Below are positions 49,466 through 61,449 of a stretch of DNA of 64,000 nt, piece by piece. Source of the stretch: Tetrahymena thermophila SB210 (taxonomy: Eukaryota; Ciliophora; Oligohymenophorea; Hymenostomatida; Tetrahymenidae); contig NW_002476054.1 of the NCBI RefSeq assembly GCF_000189635.1, positions 43,501-107,500 of the forward strand, written 5' to 3'. Within the stretch, counting starts at the first letter, position 1, and the number at the start of each line of letters is the position of its first letter. The notes below the pieces were generated by a model, which saw nothing but the letters and a program-made list of their open reading frames with translations, ran no database searches and was not told where the DNA came from. The position numbers and the translations under genes are program-made.

Positions 49466-50721
49466 TCATTTTTTGTTTTGATTTTTGTATCCACCTCCAT
49501 TTACAGTTCCTGCAGTTGGATCCAGAGGCAAAAAGATAACTTATTCTTATGCACTTTTAGTAATATTTTAAATGACTTCTAGATATCTCACTTGCATTGC
49601 AGCCTTGGAATCTAAAATTTCTGCTGTTTGTTTAAGTAAAGCAGCAGCCTGTACTTCAGCCTTATTGCTAATCAACTTAGTTTCTCCCAATCTTCTTTGT
49701 TTAGCTGTTGCTGCCATATCACTTTATGTTTCTTTATTAAGAGCAATGTCCTTGAATAAGATTTCTTCAACTAATGTTCCCCTTAAAATTAATTAATTAG
49801 TTATTTATTTATTGTTAGCTCTAATTTTTTTTCTATAATTAAATTTATATAAAATAATGTACCATTTTTTAGAAACTTAATTTATCATATATTCTAATCT
49901 GAGAGCTAACCCTTCTTTATCATTCAATATTTCATTAAGTGTCATTTCACCTATAATAGATCTAATAGATGCTACTGATTAATCTATTTATTTTATATTG
50001 AATATTTAAACTAGAATTTTAAAACTCATTGTTTGATATTTATTTACCTAATAATGAAATTTAAAGATTCTCTATTCTATAAACTGCTCTTAAAATACCA
50101 ATAACTCTATAATAAATAACAGCATCTATTTATAAATTTTATCAAAAAATATATATAATACTTTCATTTCGTTGCAAATTAACATTTTAAAATAATTTGT
50201 TATTTTTACCTACAAATAGTATGATATTATCCTTTGTGGTTATTCTCTATTAAGGTAATTCTAAAATTCTTGTTTTCATACTTACTTATTTAACTTGATC
50301 AGTACAGGTGTTAATCTAAGTTAAACCTGAATCTACAATTTAAATTGGCTTACCAAATCTCTCAATAATACTTTTAGAGCTTTATGGTATTTACACGAAT
50401 GGTTTGTCTAAATTATTTTTAAATAATAATTTAATATTTCAAAAATAAGTTTAGGGATTTGCTTGCAAAAGGAACAAAATAATCTTGTAAATATATACCA
50501 AAACAACAGCAAATGCATGGTAACCAAGCACTTAAGAAGCCAGTGCATGAACCGCAACAAACATTCATAGATTAATAACATTCTAATTCAACAGTTTTAT
50601 TTTTATCAAGTACATTATAGTCTTCTGCAGTTTCAAATTCTTTGTAGTAATCTTCATCAAATGCAAGTAATTAGTCAGCACCTTGGCCATGATGGGCACT
50701 ATGATTATTATGGTCAGCCAT
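49466..50721 (-). CDS. Stomatin/SPFH (band 7) protein with Cys-rich N-terminus
   Basis: Multi-exon minus-strand gene, TGA at 49468-49466, start ATG 50721 (MADHNNHSAHHGQGADQLLA). The band 7 domain is clear: SIIERFGKPIQIVDSGLTQI, then RILELPQQRITTKDNIILFV (family: LDIPPQEVITKDNV), then DAVIYYRV, IRSIIGEMTLNEILNDKE, and an oligomerisation coil (AATAKQRRLGETKLISNKAE). The C-terminal QVIFLPLDPTAG is typical. In place of the usual hydrophobic hairpin, the segment before the SPFH domain is a Cys cluster (NVCCGSCTGFLSAWLPCICC), probably a palmitoylation or metal-binding site. The first exon is 50721-50499 and the next begins at 50407. It is likely a membrane scaffold; location unknown. Confidence 0.88.
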
Positions 50722-52054
50722 TTATATAAATATTTTATATGTACTACTTTAAATTTAAATGGATGGCTACTTTTTTTAAATTAATTTATGATTTATGCTA
50801 AATGAATTCCTCTAATTAATATTAAATAAATAAGTAAAAAAGAAATACTTAATAGCTTGATATTTATTTTGATTTTTTTATATAAACCCAATAGCATTTA
50901 TTTAATTGAAAAGGAGTTAATTTTTTAACAACATATCTAATCACAATCTTCTCGTATTATAGTTTGGCTATTTAATAAACATGAAATTCGATAAAATCAT
51001 AATTTATTACAAATAGAATCTAATATAATTGAAATATCTTCAATAAACAATTATGAATCAAAGAAAGGCCTAAATGTTTGTTAATATTACTTGAAAATAA
51101 ATATTTTTAATTCTAAATAATTGTCGAATAAAACATTAATTAATTCAAATTCAATTTTACAATTTTTTTTATTTATAATTTTGAATATTATTTAAATTTT
51201 TTCATAGAAGTTGATAAAATTATTTTATATATTTATGATTGAAAAAATTAATAATAAAAAATATAGACAGACATCTATCTATTTATTTGAAATTATATTT
51301 AATTACAAACCTTATTATATTAATTATGTATTACTTATTTCTATAAACCGTGTAGATTATCTTCATTAATGTATTGTATAATCTACACTTACTAATCAAT
51401 TTTTCTTAATTCAAAAATAAAATAACTCTTTTTATTTAAAAAATTTTTTATTAAAAGTATATAATCGATAAAGGTTAAAAAAAAACTAGTTAAATTTGGT
51501 TGATTTATGATTAAGTCTTAGACTCAATAATTAATAATAACATTTTTAAATATTTTTAATTTTTTAAAAAAATTAAGTATTTCATTTTTTAACTAATCTA
51601 ATTATAATTGAATTCAATTTTTTAATGCTTAAATAAGAAACAATTAACTTTTTAAATAAATAAATAGAATTTAATTGAAAAATTTTTAGAAGAAATGTTT
51701 AGTGCGCGATTTTATTATTATAAAAGCTATATTTAAACATGAAACTAATCTACATTCTTATCAATTTTATATAAATTTTTAATCAAATAATTAACTAACC
51801 TGACTTTTTAATTTTTATTTTAATTGAAAAACAGATGCTTAATAATTTAAAATAAATAAGTCTTATTTTTTGTTTGATAATTTATGAGATTAAATTCAAA
51901 ATTTATTTATTTATTAATCTCTTTTTAATAAATATAAAAATAAACTATATTCAAATTTAGAAAATAATTAAAAACTAGTACTGATAGATCTATTGATTGA
52001 TTAACTGATCAAGAAAACAAATTTTATTGAAAACTCTTAATTATTAACAAAATC
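50722..52054. other. Intergenic, with a short hairpin
   Basis: A+T-rich region between the SPFH gene 5' end and the next minus-strand 3' end. The only structure seen is a palindrome at 51350-51388. Confidence 0.6.
51350..51388. repeat. Short inverted repeat (hairpin)
   Basis: GTGTAGATTAT at 51350-51360 is exactly inverted at 51378-51388, with a 17-base loop. Stem 11 bp. Function unknown; possibly chance in A+T-rich DNA. Confidence 0.55.
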
Positions 52055-54097
52055 TCAATCTTTTTAAAGAGTTAGATACTACCTAACATGGTTTCTAAAA
52101 GTTTTATAAGTATTTGAACGTTATTTTAGTTGCTTTAAAGTCTGGATATCGTCTACTTCCACTTAGGTAGAGTATTAAGGAGTTTTTTCAAAAAATCTAA
52201 ATGTTTTCTTTTATTTGCCAATATCCTAAAGTTAGAAAAACGAAGTTTAAGATTATTTTTTTGCTAAGTCTATTAACTGTGTTGGTATGACTGGCTAATT
52301 CTTTGTTACTTATTCAAAATCGTGTATTTATTAAACTATTCTTTTTAGTTCATCTTGTCTTGTTCTTAATTTACCTTATGCTTATAAAAACTCTTTTTGA
52401 TAGTTTTTACCATCTAGTGCTTTGGTAGACATGCTTGGCTTAAATTATATATCTCTTTTTGACATTTCGTATTTAGGTTATGTCTAATATATTTATTAAT
52501 AATCACTTTAGGCTGTGGATAAAAGATTTCTTTCATAGCTGATGTTACTTTTAAGAGTAGAATAAGGAGAATTTTACTTAGTTTATCGTTTTAGCAAACT
52601 CTCATCTACAGATATTTTATCTATCTTCATAGGTCTATCATGTAAATTTTAAGAAGACATTGTGTCTGTATTATTTTAATTAGCTAAGGCAGATGAAGGA
52701 GAATAAAATTTAAATGAAAACTTGTAATTCTAAGGAGAGGTATACTCTCTATGTTGGGAGATATTTCTTTTTGTTGCATAAGTGTTTGGTAAATATTCAT
52801 AATCTTCCCATTGCTTTAAAAGAACAGTTGAATATGCAGGCATTTTCTTTTTTATACTGGCTTTCAATTGATCTATTCTAGCATTCCACAGAAATTCACC
52901 TATCTAAAATTTAGTAGTCTTCCACTCTTCCTTACCGAGGCGATTATAGTGGTCTAAATAAAGATTATTAAATTAATTTTAAGCTTTGTTGCTCTAATTT
53001 TTTTCTAATAACTCTATCAGTCCAGATTTTTTTTTATTTCCTTGATTTTCTTAATTATTGTTTTTTGATGACTAACCCTACTCATTTTGTTAATTTTATT
53101 ACTGATCCTCTTCAGAAAAACTTCGATGCAATCTAAAACCTTCTAAATTGACAGCCTATTACTTCTATTAGTTTTTAAGCTTCTACTTTTTTTAATTTTA
53201 AGTCTATTATTCATTATCATCTTCAATATTCAAGCTTGATGAAGAAATATTTTCTGAGGAGAGTTTAACTTACAATTTCTTTTTATTCCTTTTTTTAGTA
53301 GAATTGCTTGTAGGGTCAAAAATCAATTCCTTTAAATGCTACTTTCTCTTTCCTTTATCCTGAGCATGCTCATCGTTATAAACATTTTATAATACTTCTT
53401 ATACTTCTTTGATAGGGTCTTCTTAAAAGTTAAGTTGATTGATTTGTTAAACTAGTGCTTTAATTTTACTATCATTATTTAAACTTTCGATCTTTTTATT
53501 TGACTTATTTACTTTTTTACTATAATATTTCTAATCTCTAAGGGAGGAAGCACTCTTTTTTATTTTTCCTACATAACTAGTATTGAAAAAGGATCTTTCT
53601 TATTTATCAAAGGATCCTTCTTAAATTTAATCAATGCCAATTTACATATCACTTTTATTATCATCTTACTATTAACATATACTATTATCAGTATTTGTAA
53701 ATTTTTTTAAGCTCTTGCCAAATTGGCTTTCGACTAACGTTTATCCTAAATTTGTTGTATGTTTAATTTGATCAAAAATAAATCTCTTTGGCTATTGATT
53801 ATCTCTACTAATTGATAAATCGCTCTAATTCAAATTTAACTTCATTTCTCTACTCTCTTCATTCAATTTAACCTTAGCAAAAGGAGAAGGATTGAGTTAG
53901 TTTGATTTAAAGTGCTATTCACTATTTGATTTATTAAGTTTTATAGACAATTATTACTCCTACTTATTATCCTAAAAATTCCTTATTTTATTTGTTACTT
54001 AATAACGAAATAAGTTGGAATATAGAAGACCCACAGTGTTTTTCATACTATTATTAGGGATAGGTTATTTCTTATTAAAAAACCCAGTTTTATTCAT
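52055..54097 (-). CDS. Q/N/K-rich protein of unknown function
   Basis: Single exon of 681 codons, ATG at 54097 and TGA at 52057-52055. Most is low-complexity, rich in Gln, Asn, Lys and Ser, with acidic patches (LNIEDDNEQQ) and short Lys runs that may be nuclear signals (STKKRNKKKLQVK). Two regions look ordered: one near residues 370-410 (LYLDHYNRLGKEEWKTTKF, GEFLWNARIDQLKASI), and the C-terminal part around QGKLRTRQDELKRIV, with QDIGKQKKTFRFFEKTP. I do not recognise a family. Confidence 0.85.
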
Positions 54098-54710
54098 ATT
54101 TTATGAATTAGAATATTATTTATTTAACAAGCAATAATGAATAGATAAGTTATTTAGTTAGTTAGTTAGTCACTTACTTTTATTTTTGTTAAGCAGTATG
54201 CAAATTTAATTATAATGATTGTTTTATTAATAAATTAATCAAGATTAAATTGATAGCAATATTTACAACAGAATTCTAATAAGAAAATAATTTAATAGAA
54301 ATATTAAAACTAATAAATATTAAAATGAATGAGTATTTTGAACAAATATCTATGTAAAATTTAATCAATGAGTCAACTAAGGGTTAAAACTTTCATTTTA
54401 TCAATTATTTTCTGATTTAACAATATTTTTTAGAATATTAGAATGTCAGGTTAAAATATAATGCTTGACTGAAATAAGCATAGAGAGGTATGTATGCTGG
54501 TCTTGCATGTTTAATTTATTGAAATTATATTTTTTATTTTCAATCATTAACCTGTTAAAAGAATTGTATTGTGTTGAATGAATTTTATTTATTTATAGCT
54601 TTATTTATGATATAAAACTGTAAATAAATCATTAATAAAAAATAATAACTAATTTTTTTATCAAATCTATAAATTCATAAAATAAGATAGTTATATTTCA
54701 ATCAATAAAA
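54098..54710. other. Intergenic, divergent
   Basis: A+T-rich promoter region between the unknown Q-rich gene and the small gene at 54711. A few (TTAG/GTTA) units near 54148-54170. Confidence 0.6.
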
Positions 54711-55331
54711 ATGAGCTTAGGTATGGATAAAGCTAAAGTTAGGTACGATGGTAAGGCTATCGTATACAAATCTGATGGTACAGGAAGGGATACATATATA
54801 ACCAGAAATAATGGTGGATTAATGTCTCAATAAATGTTAAAAGATATGGAATGCAAAGAAAAAAAGCCTGATTTTGTCAGAATAAGGTTAGGATCAAGCT
54901 ACGGAAATAGGAAATCATTACCAACATTAGGTGATAAATTTGTTCATTATCATTCTGATGGTACTGGCCGCGATAGCTATATTGGTTGGAATAATGGAGG
55001 TAGAACTAACGTGTATAGTAAGTAAAGTAATACAGAAATAAATTTCAGAACAACACTTCGTACCTACACTAAAACTCCTTCTTAAGCAACTTTCTTTTCA
55101 AGCGCATCATATTCTACTCAGCCAACCTTTGATTTCACTAATACTAACTTTTATTTAAATCCAAAGTAACTTTAAGAAAAAAATGATCTTCACAAAAGAT
55201 AAATTGAATCTGCTAAGAGACTTTCTAGGCCAAAAACTGCGGTAGGTCCTAATTAAAGGCCTTTATTTTCAACTGTGAACTCTCGCTATAGTTATTATAA
55301 TCCTATATAAACTCAAAAGACTGTTTGTTGA
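54711..55331 (+). CDS. Small protein with duplicated SDGTGRD motif
   Basis: Intronless gene of 207 codons with TGA. Its N-terminal half contains two copies of one motif about 70 residues apart: KSDGTGRDTYITRNNGG and HSDGTGRDSYIGWNNGG. The segment between (ECKEKKPDFVRIRLGSSYGN) is basic, and the C-terminal half is rich in Ser, Thr, Pro and Arg (SAKRLSRPKTAVGPNQRPLF). A motif of this kind recurs in small ciliary proteins of protists as I remember it, suggesting an axonemal or microtubule-associated role, but that is inference. The protein is basic and small. The start is the first ATG after the A-rich leader (CAATAAAAATG). Confidence 0.85.
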
Positions 55332-56508
55332 TAGATCCTTTACTGAATAAATAATAATAATAATTTAATATACCCTAAAATTATAGTCTACATAAATTTT
55401 TTAATTGCTTGTCAAGTCATTTCAAATGCTATGAATTAAGAAGTTCTGAGTTAGAAAGAAGTTCTTCAATAAAAAATAAATTTATTTTAATTAAGGCTTT
55501 AAATAATATTAAAATCTTATTATATAAATTAGAAAGAAGTTAATATCAATCAACAAAAGTAATTAAATCATAAAATAAAACTCTTTCAAAATCTCAAATT
55601 AATTTACTTACATTCCTTTGTAATAAATGTTTTTTATAAAGTTTTTATTCATAAAATTTTAATTGAAAAACTTTTATATTAGGTAATTAATGCTTGGATT
55701 TTAGTTTAAATTTACTTACTTTTATTAATAAACATTTTGCAAAAAAAAGGAATATTTACAATTAATTTATGATTAGTTATTTTAATTGAAATTATCATAA
55801 TTATATGGCATTTTTATCATTCAAAAGCTATATTCTTTATTTTTTAGTTAAATAGTATTTTAAATTTTATTAAAGGCAGTAAAATAATTTCTTTTATCTT
55901 CTTATTAAAATTTTTTTGCATTTTTTTTGTTTCTATCTATTTAAAAATTTGTCAATATTAAGAATTTATCATTAAAACTTTATATTCAAATAAAATTTAA
56001 TTTTAGAAGTAATTAAATAATCAAATATATTAAGTGAAAGCACATCTCTCATAACTTTATGCTAAAAAAAATAATTTTATTGATTTTAGATCAAAATATT
56101 TTTCTCTCTTAAAAATTCAAATTTATTTTAAAATTATCACTGGGTTTAGACCCAAGTCTTTTAAATATATTTTTTATTCATTAAATATTATCTAAGAACA
56201 TCTAATTTTTTGTTTAAAGGAATTAAAAAATTGAAATAAATTTATTAAATTAAAATTTGATAAAAATCAAATTGAAATTATTTTAATTTTAATGATTATT
56301 TAAAGGTTTTTCTTATTTCGAAATTAAAAATCTAAAAGGATTTTTTAGTTAATTCAATTAAAAATTTAGTAAAAAAGCTAGACTTGTGTATTTATTTGCC
56401 TGTCTATTTACTTAAAATAAATATTAATCAAATAATATATTTGAATTTGATTAAGATACACACTTAATTATTATATTTAAGCTGTAAATTTTATAAAACT
56501 AAAACAGG
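55332..56508. other. Intergenic
   Basis: 1.2 kb of A+T-rich DNA with no recognised feature. Confidence 0.6.
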
Positions 56509-56742
56509 ATGGATATTTATAGAATAGAAGATGAGCTATATAAAGGTTTTGATGCAAAAAAGGAAATGCGTGAACAAAAGATAGTGAGTTAGCTTAAAAA
56601 TATTTTTTTTCATTGTAAAAAAAAGTGTTTTGATTTTGGTAGAGAAGATATTACTGATAAAGAAAAACAATGTATGAATAATTGCTCTGAGATTATGATT
56701 AAATAGGTAATACCTATGACTAAATAAATATACTTTAACTGA
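56509..56742 (+). CDS. Small Tim chaperone (Tim8/9/10/13 type), mitochondrial intermembrane space
   Basis: Single frame of 78 codons from ATG 56509 to TGA 56742, close to the usual size (80-100 residues). It carries the twin CX3C motif: CKKKC, 14 residues, then CMNNC, with the flanking helices expected for the hexameric small Tim chaperones that ferry membrane proteins across the intermembrane space. N-terminal MDIYRIEDELYKGFDAKKEM is helical. The frame passes a possible 5' splice site (TAG then GTAATACC near 56706); an extra 3' exon cannot be excluded but is not needed. It is not possible to say which family member it is. Confidence 0.85.
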
Positions 56743-57108
56743 AGCGTACCTTATAAATTAATCTATCTTAATTATATATAATTTAACAAACCTATATTAA
56801 AATTAACTTATTATTGGATTTAGTTTTGTATTATTTACTTTTTTAGTATTGCTTAGAAATTTCTATAAGATAAAAAATTAATACAAATATATAAAAAGTA
56901 TTTGTGATTTTTTTTGTTATTGATATTTATTGATTAATTGCTTAACACATTCTAAAACTAATAAATTAAAAGTAATTTTAATAATTGCTATTTTTATAAT
57001 TATTTTTGAACATTTAATTCTATTAACGAACACATAGAAAGTATTAAAAATAAGAGTTTAGTTAACATTTTACTAAGCAATAAGTTTAAATCATATTTAA
57101 TATAAGTC
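56743..57108. other. Intergenic
   Basis: A+T-rich spacer between the small Tim gene and the next small gene. Nothing seen. Confidence 0.55.
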
Positions 57109-57910
57109 ATGAAATCATTTCTCTGTGCATTTAATTTTAGTAGAAAAATCCCAATATCAAAGTTTATAAAGGCAGAAGAAAAGCTGTAAATAAAATCTAA
57201 GATAAGTCAAAATGTAAATAAAAATGAATAATCAGATGAGATAGAAAAGATGGTATGCTTGCTTATTTTTGTATTATTGATTTTAAATAAAACATTTGAT
57301 AAAAGGCTGAACAATTTTAAGGAACTAAAACGATGAAATTAGTTGATAAAATTATTGATGAATAGCTAAAAAAAGGTATTTTTTTTTTATTAAATCCTTA
57401 TTAATTTATTTTGCATTTCTAAAGGATACAATATGGATTAAATTTTGTAAGCAGCTCAAAAAGGAAAAATAATTAAGTAAACAATTTTTTTTGTATTATT
57501 TTAAAATATTTTAATTAACATTTTTCTATTTTTAAACTGTAAAAGTGATGATTTAAAAAAGGCCTTCCAAACTGATGCTGTGAAAAGTGTAAGCCTTTTT
57601 TATCTACTTTCTTACTTATTATATTTTATATTTTTATTCCTACTTAAAATCAACTTATTATTTTGCATATAATTAGGAATTAGTAAAGTTAAAATCATAA
57701 AAGATGGAAGAAGAATTTAAAAAACTTTAGTAATCAAATCCAGATTTATATAAATTTATATAAACTAATACTAATAATCAAAACTTAAAAAAAGGAGAAC
57801 CTTAATACTCACATGCTAAAAAAGATAAAAAATAAAAGCAGGATTAATAGATATAAAATAATACTAAAAATAATAATAATAATACTAATACTAATAATAA
57901 GAAAAAATGA
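57109..57910 (+). CDS. Lysine-rich small protein, possibly mitochondrial
   Basis: At least five exons. The first is 57109-57252, the second 57306-57375, the third starts at 57425, and further junctions lie near 57474/57540 and 57587/57676. It begins MKSFLCAFNFSRKIPISKF, basic, Ser/Phe-rich and without acidic residues, compatible with a mitochondrial presequence. The middle has helices (KLVDKIIDEQLKKGYNMDQI, DLKKAFQTDAVKSELVKLK). The end is a Lys/Asn/Gln-rich tail with AAT/ACT repeats before TGA. No family recognised. It neighbours a small Tim gene, but ciliate neighbours need not be related in function. Confidence 0.7.
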
Positions 57911-58576
57911 ATCTAATTATATTTTATAAAAATTAAACTCTTAGTTATCATTTAAAAATTATTGTTAAATATTTATAAGATTAATTTGCTTTAAATTAAT
58001 AGATTATTCGAGGTTGTATTAATCAGCATACATAATTTACTTTCAATAATTATATAGAAAAATTGTTTAAATTAGATTATCAGATTATATTATAATTTAA
58101 AATTTTAACAGATGCTCATTAAAATAAAGTATTAATTAAATTCTATTAAAATTATCTAAGTGATTTGAAATAGTCGAGAATTGTAGAATATCAAGTTACC
58201 ATTTCTTAATTACTTTCTAGAAATCAGCTTTGTTTGAAATGTATCTTTTATATTCTAATAGAACAAAAGAAAAATTCAAGAAATTCTAATATTCTAAAAT
58301 TGCTTTCTAAAAATCAAATTTTTTTCGCAAAAAAAAATAATTAAAAATATTTAAAAATTTAAAAAAATTATAAAATAAATAACTTATTAATTACGTGTTT
58401 CTTAAGCCAATAACATTCATTTGTTAAAAGCATTAAATTACAATTTTCTTCTGCATATAAATTAAAAATTTAAATACCCTCTCAAAATAAGCAATCACAA
58501 AAAAAAATAACAAATCAAAAATTAAAAAATCATAGAATTCTTCTAAAATTCAAAAGAAAAAGTAAATTTAATAGCA
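57911..58576. other. Intergenic
   Basis: A+T-rich spacer. Nothing recognised. Confidence 0.6.
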
Positions 58577-59698
58577 ATGACTGAAGAAACTCAATTTGAT
58601 AATATTTTTATGACTGTTATGTAAAACAAAAAATCTATTGATGGATTTTTTGAGTCAGTATATGGCTTTTTGAGAAGAAATACTGACTTCTTTACTGACT
58701 AGTAAAGAGCAGAAAAAGTCATCACTGAATAATGCAAAAAATAATATTCTCTTTATTTGAATGATCAAAAATAAAAGGAAGCTAAGGAAAAAGAAAAAAA
58801 AGAACGCGAAGAAGCTAAGAGACTCCAAAGAGAAAGAGAACTTAAGGTATAATAAGAAAAGGAAGAGTAGGAAAAGCAAAAAGTTTAAGCTGAAGCTGAA
58901 AAGAAAGTACAAGCTACTACTCATATTTCCTCAAATAAAGCTTAAGAAACTGCTGATGATAAAAGTGCTCCAGTTGAAGGTGAAGAAGATGATGGAACTC
59001 CTCCTCCCTATGGTAATTAATAATTCTCATTCTTATAAATATTAAAATATTTTATTTTTTAATTAAAACCATTTTTTTAATTGTAGGTAATGGTGGAAAA
59101 ACTGAAAGATATATTTGGACATAAACTTTAAATGAATTGCATATTTATATTCCAGTAGCAAGCACTATGAAATCAAAATTCGTTTAAATTGAATTTTCTA
59201 TTAAGCATCTCAAGGTTGTTATTGAAGGAAAGAGCTTTATTGATTAAGATTTCCCAGAAAATATTAATGCCTAAGAATGTCTCTGGACTCTTGAAGATGG
59301 TGATATTGCAGGATATAAAGGTAAAAAATTAATTTTTATTAATAAACTATACAGAATAAGTATCCTGTTAAAAAAAATGATTGATTTATATTCATTTCTT
59401 AAAATTAAAAGGCAAATTAATTCATTTGAGCATCGAAAAGTGGAAAAATCAAATGCACTGGTGGGAATGTGCCTTATAAGGAGACGAAAAGATTAATACC
59501 AAGAAAATATCACCTGAAAGCTCAAAGCTCTCAGATTTAGATGGTGAAACTCGTTCAACTGTTGAAAAGATGATGTTCGATATGAGATAGAAATAAGCAG
59601 GTTTACCCACTTCTGATGAATTAAAGAAGCAAGAAATGATGAAAAATTTCATGAAGTAGCACCCTGAAATGGATTTCTCAAAGTGCAAATTCAATTGA
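58577..59698 (+). CDS. NUDC: NudC nuclear-movement protein (CS domain)
   Basis: NudC is an HSP90 co-chaperone-like protein tied to dynein and LIS1. Three exons (58577-59012, 59087-59320, 59412-59698) encode it, ending in TGA. The N-terminal part ([20 protein letters not shown], then NTDFFTDQQRAEKVI) matches the family's N-terminal domain. A basic coiled-coil linker rich in Glu, Lys and Ala follows. The CS (p23-like) domain starts at [20 protein letters not shown] and ends at [19 protein letters not shown]. The C-terminal hallmark is nearly unchanged: [20 protein letters not shown], then [19 protein letters not shown]. Length of about 318 residues is typical. Confidence 0.96.
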
Positions 59699-60576
59699 AT
59701 AAAAATTTAATTTTATTTTGTATATTTGTTAAGTAATTAATTGTATTTATAGTTAAAATATTTTAAATAAAATAAAATCATAAATACTTCTTTTCATCAT
59801 ATTTATTGCTAATTTAACAAATCATGGTTCATATTTTATAAGTAAAAATTCATTTATTATTTGACTTTTTGTGAATTTCTGCCTACATATTAAAATATTA
59901 AGGTTAAGAATTAAAGTTATTTTAAAATTTAATTCAAATGTTAATTAAAAAATATATTGATAGAGTTAGATAAAATCTTATTTTTAAATTTAAATTTTAA
60001 TACTTGTCCAAAAAAAATGATGTTGTAGAAAAAGTAATTTTACAACACTTTAAGAATTTTTATCTCACCTTTACTGTTATTCATAAATGCTCAAATTGAC
60101 CTTAAAGGATTATTAGAAAGATAAAGTTTGCAATATTTAAGTAATCTGTTCATAAAATGTGTAAATCTCTAAACTTTGACACTTAAATTTAAAAATGTCA
60201 TGCCTTTAACAATCAAAAAAGAATATAATCTTCTAAGATAATTTTAAGGTGTGAAAGTTTCTTGGATTTATTCTGTTTTAGCAAATTTGTATAATATCTT
60301 ATTTAGCATTTAGTCTCTTAGACTAACCATAATATTTTATTATATTTTTGAATGTTGTTAAATATCTATTTATTTATTTTAATTATTTTTAGTAATATAA
60401 TTATTGAATTAGAAATTTAATTAACACTAGATTGATTTTTTATTAAAAAGGTAAATTTGAAGAAATTATTGAAAATAATAACAAATTATTAAGGATATTC
60501 TTAAAATTTGTAATATATAAATAAATTAATAAATTACATAAGTAATTAAGTAAGTAGAATATACCTAAAGTCTAAA
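59699..60576. other. Intergenic
   Basis: A+T-rich spacer between two plus-strand genes. Nothing recognised. Confidence 0.6.
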
Positions 60577-61194
60577 ATGAACTTATTAAAATATTTAACC
60601 AGAATTAGGATACCTAAACAAAGATATAGAATTTTATTATTAACACCGTTTATTGGAGGGGCTTTATATTACTAATCTCAATATTAATAATATAATTTTA
60701 TGAGGCAAATAAGAGAAAGAGATTTAACGCTCTCACAAAATGCCTCATCAGTTTTTTCTGAACATAATATGGAATATTCTAATATGATAGATATTTCTAA
60801 CTAAAGCTAATTAGATTCTGAATAATTTAAAGACTATTTTACAATTATTTACTCAGGAGATTTGTCTTAGTTTAAATTGATTTAAGAAAATATTGAAAAA
60901 AAACTGTTTAGCTACAATTTAAAATATTTATATTTGGTCAATATAAATTATTATGAAAACAACAAAAAATATTTAGAATAATATTTAAAATTAAACCCTA
61001 AATAGAACGATTTAGTTATTGCTCATGGTAATGTAGAATCAATTGAAGCTGACCATGTTTATTGCATTTTGAATGATCACTTAGTTTACATGTAAAATGT
61101 TGATGATAATAATTTTAACTTACTTGCTTAAACTCTCTCTTTGAAAATAAATAAAGAACTTGAGAAAATATTCGTAAAATAAATAGATTTTTGA
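60577..61194 (+). CDS. Small single-pass membrane protein, unknown, possibly mitochondrial
   Basis: Intronless gene of 206 codons with TGA. The N-terminus MNLLKYLTRIRIPKQRYRI is basic and free of acidic residues, like a mitochondrial presequence, and runs into a hydrophobic segment (LLLTPFIGGALYY). The remaining 165 residues are soluble, with acidic and aromatic residues (FTIIYSGDLSQFKLIQENIE, YLYLVNINYYENNKKYLE) and a His/Asp-rich stretch (IAHGNVESIEADHVYCILND). No family recognised. It lies 256 bp from the convergent P/Q-rich gene. Confidence 0.75.
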
Positions 61195-61449
61195 CATAAG
61201 AATAATTAAAATTAAATACTCAAAGATTAAACATCCTATTGATTGCTTGCTTATCAAGATATGTTTTTTATTTCAAAAAATTATTAGCTTTAAATAAAGA
61301 AGTATTTTATATATAATAAGGTGATAAAAACATTTATAAAAATTATTATTGTATTTTTGTGTATATTTATTTAATGCTTTTGTGTAAGCTATCAAAAAAG
61401 ATAATCAAAGATTTTTTGTTTAAAAAGGAAAATAAATTTAATTGTTTTT

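Noticed and set aside
54030-54085. Third copy of the MITE end (ATTAGGGATAGG near 54052)
   Set aside because: It falls inside the coding sequence of the gene 52055-54097, matches only in part and has no inverted partner.
58655-59045. ORFs of 89 and 94 residues on both strands
   Set aside because: Both overlap NudC exon 1; their lysine or phenylalanine runs are shadows of the Glu/Lys coiled-coil linker in another frame.
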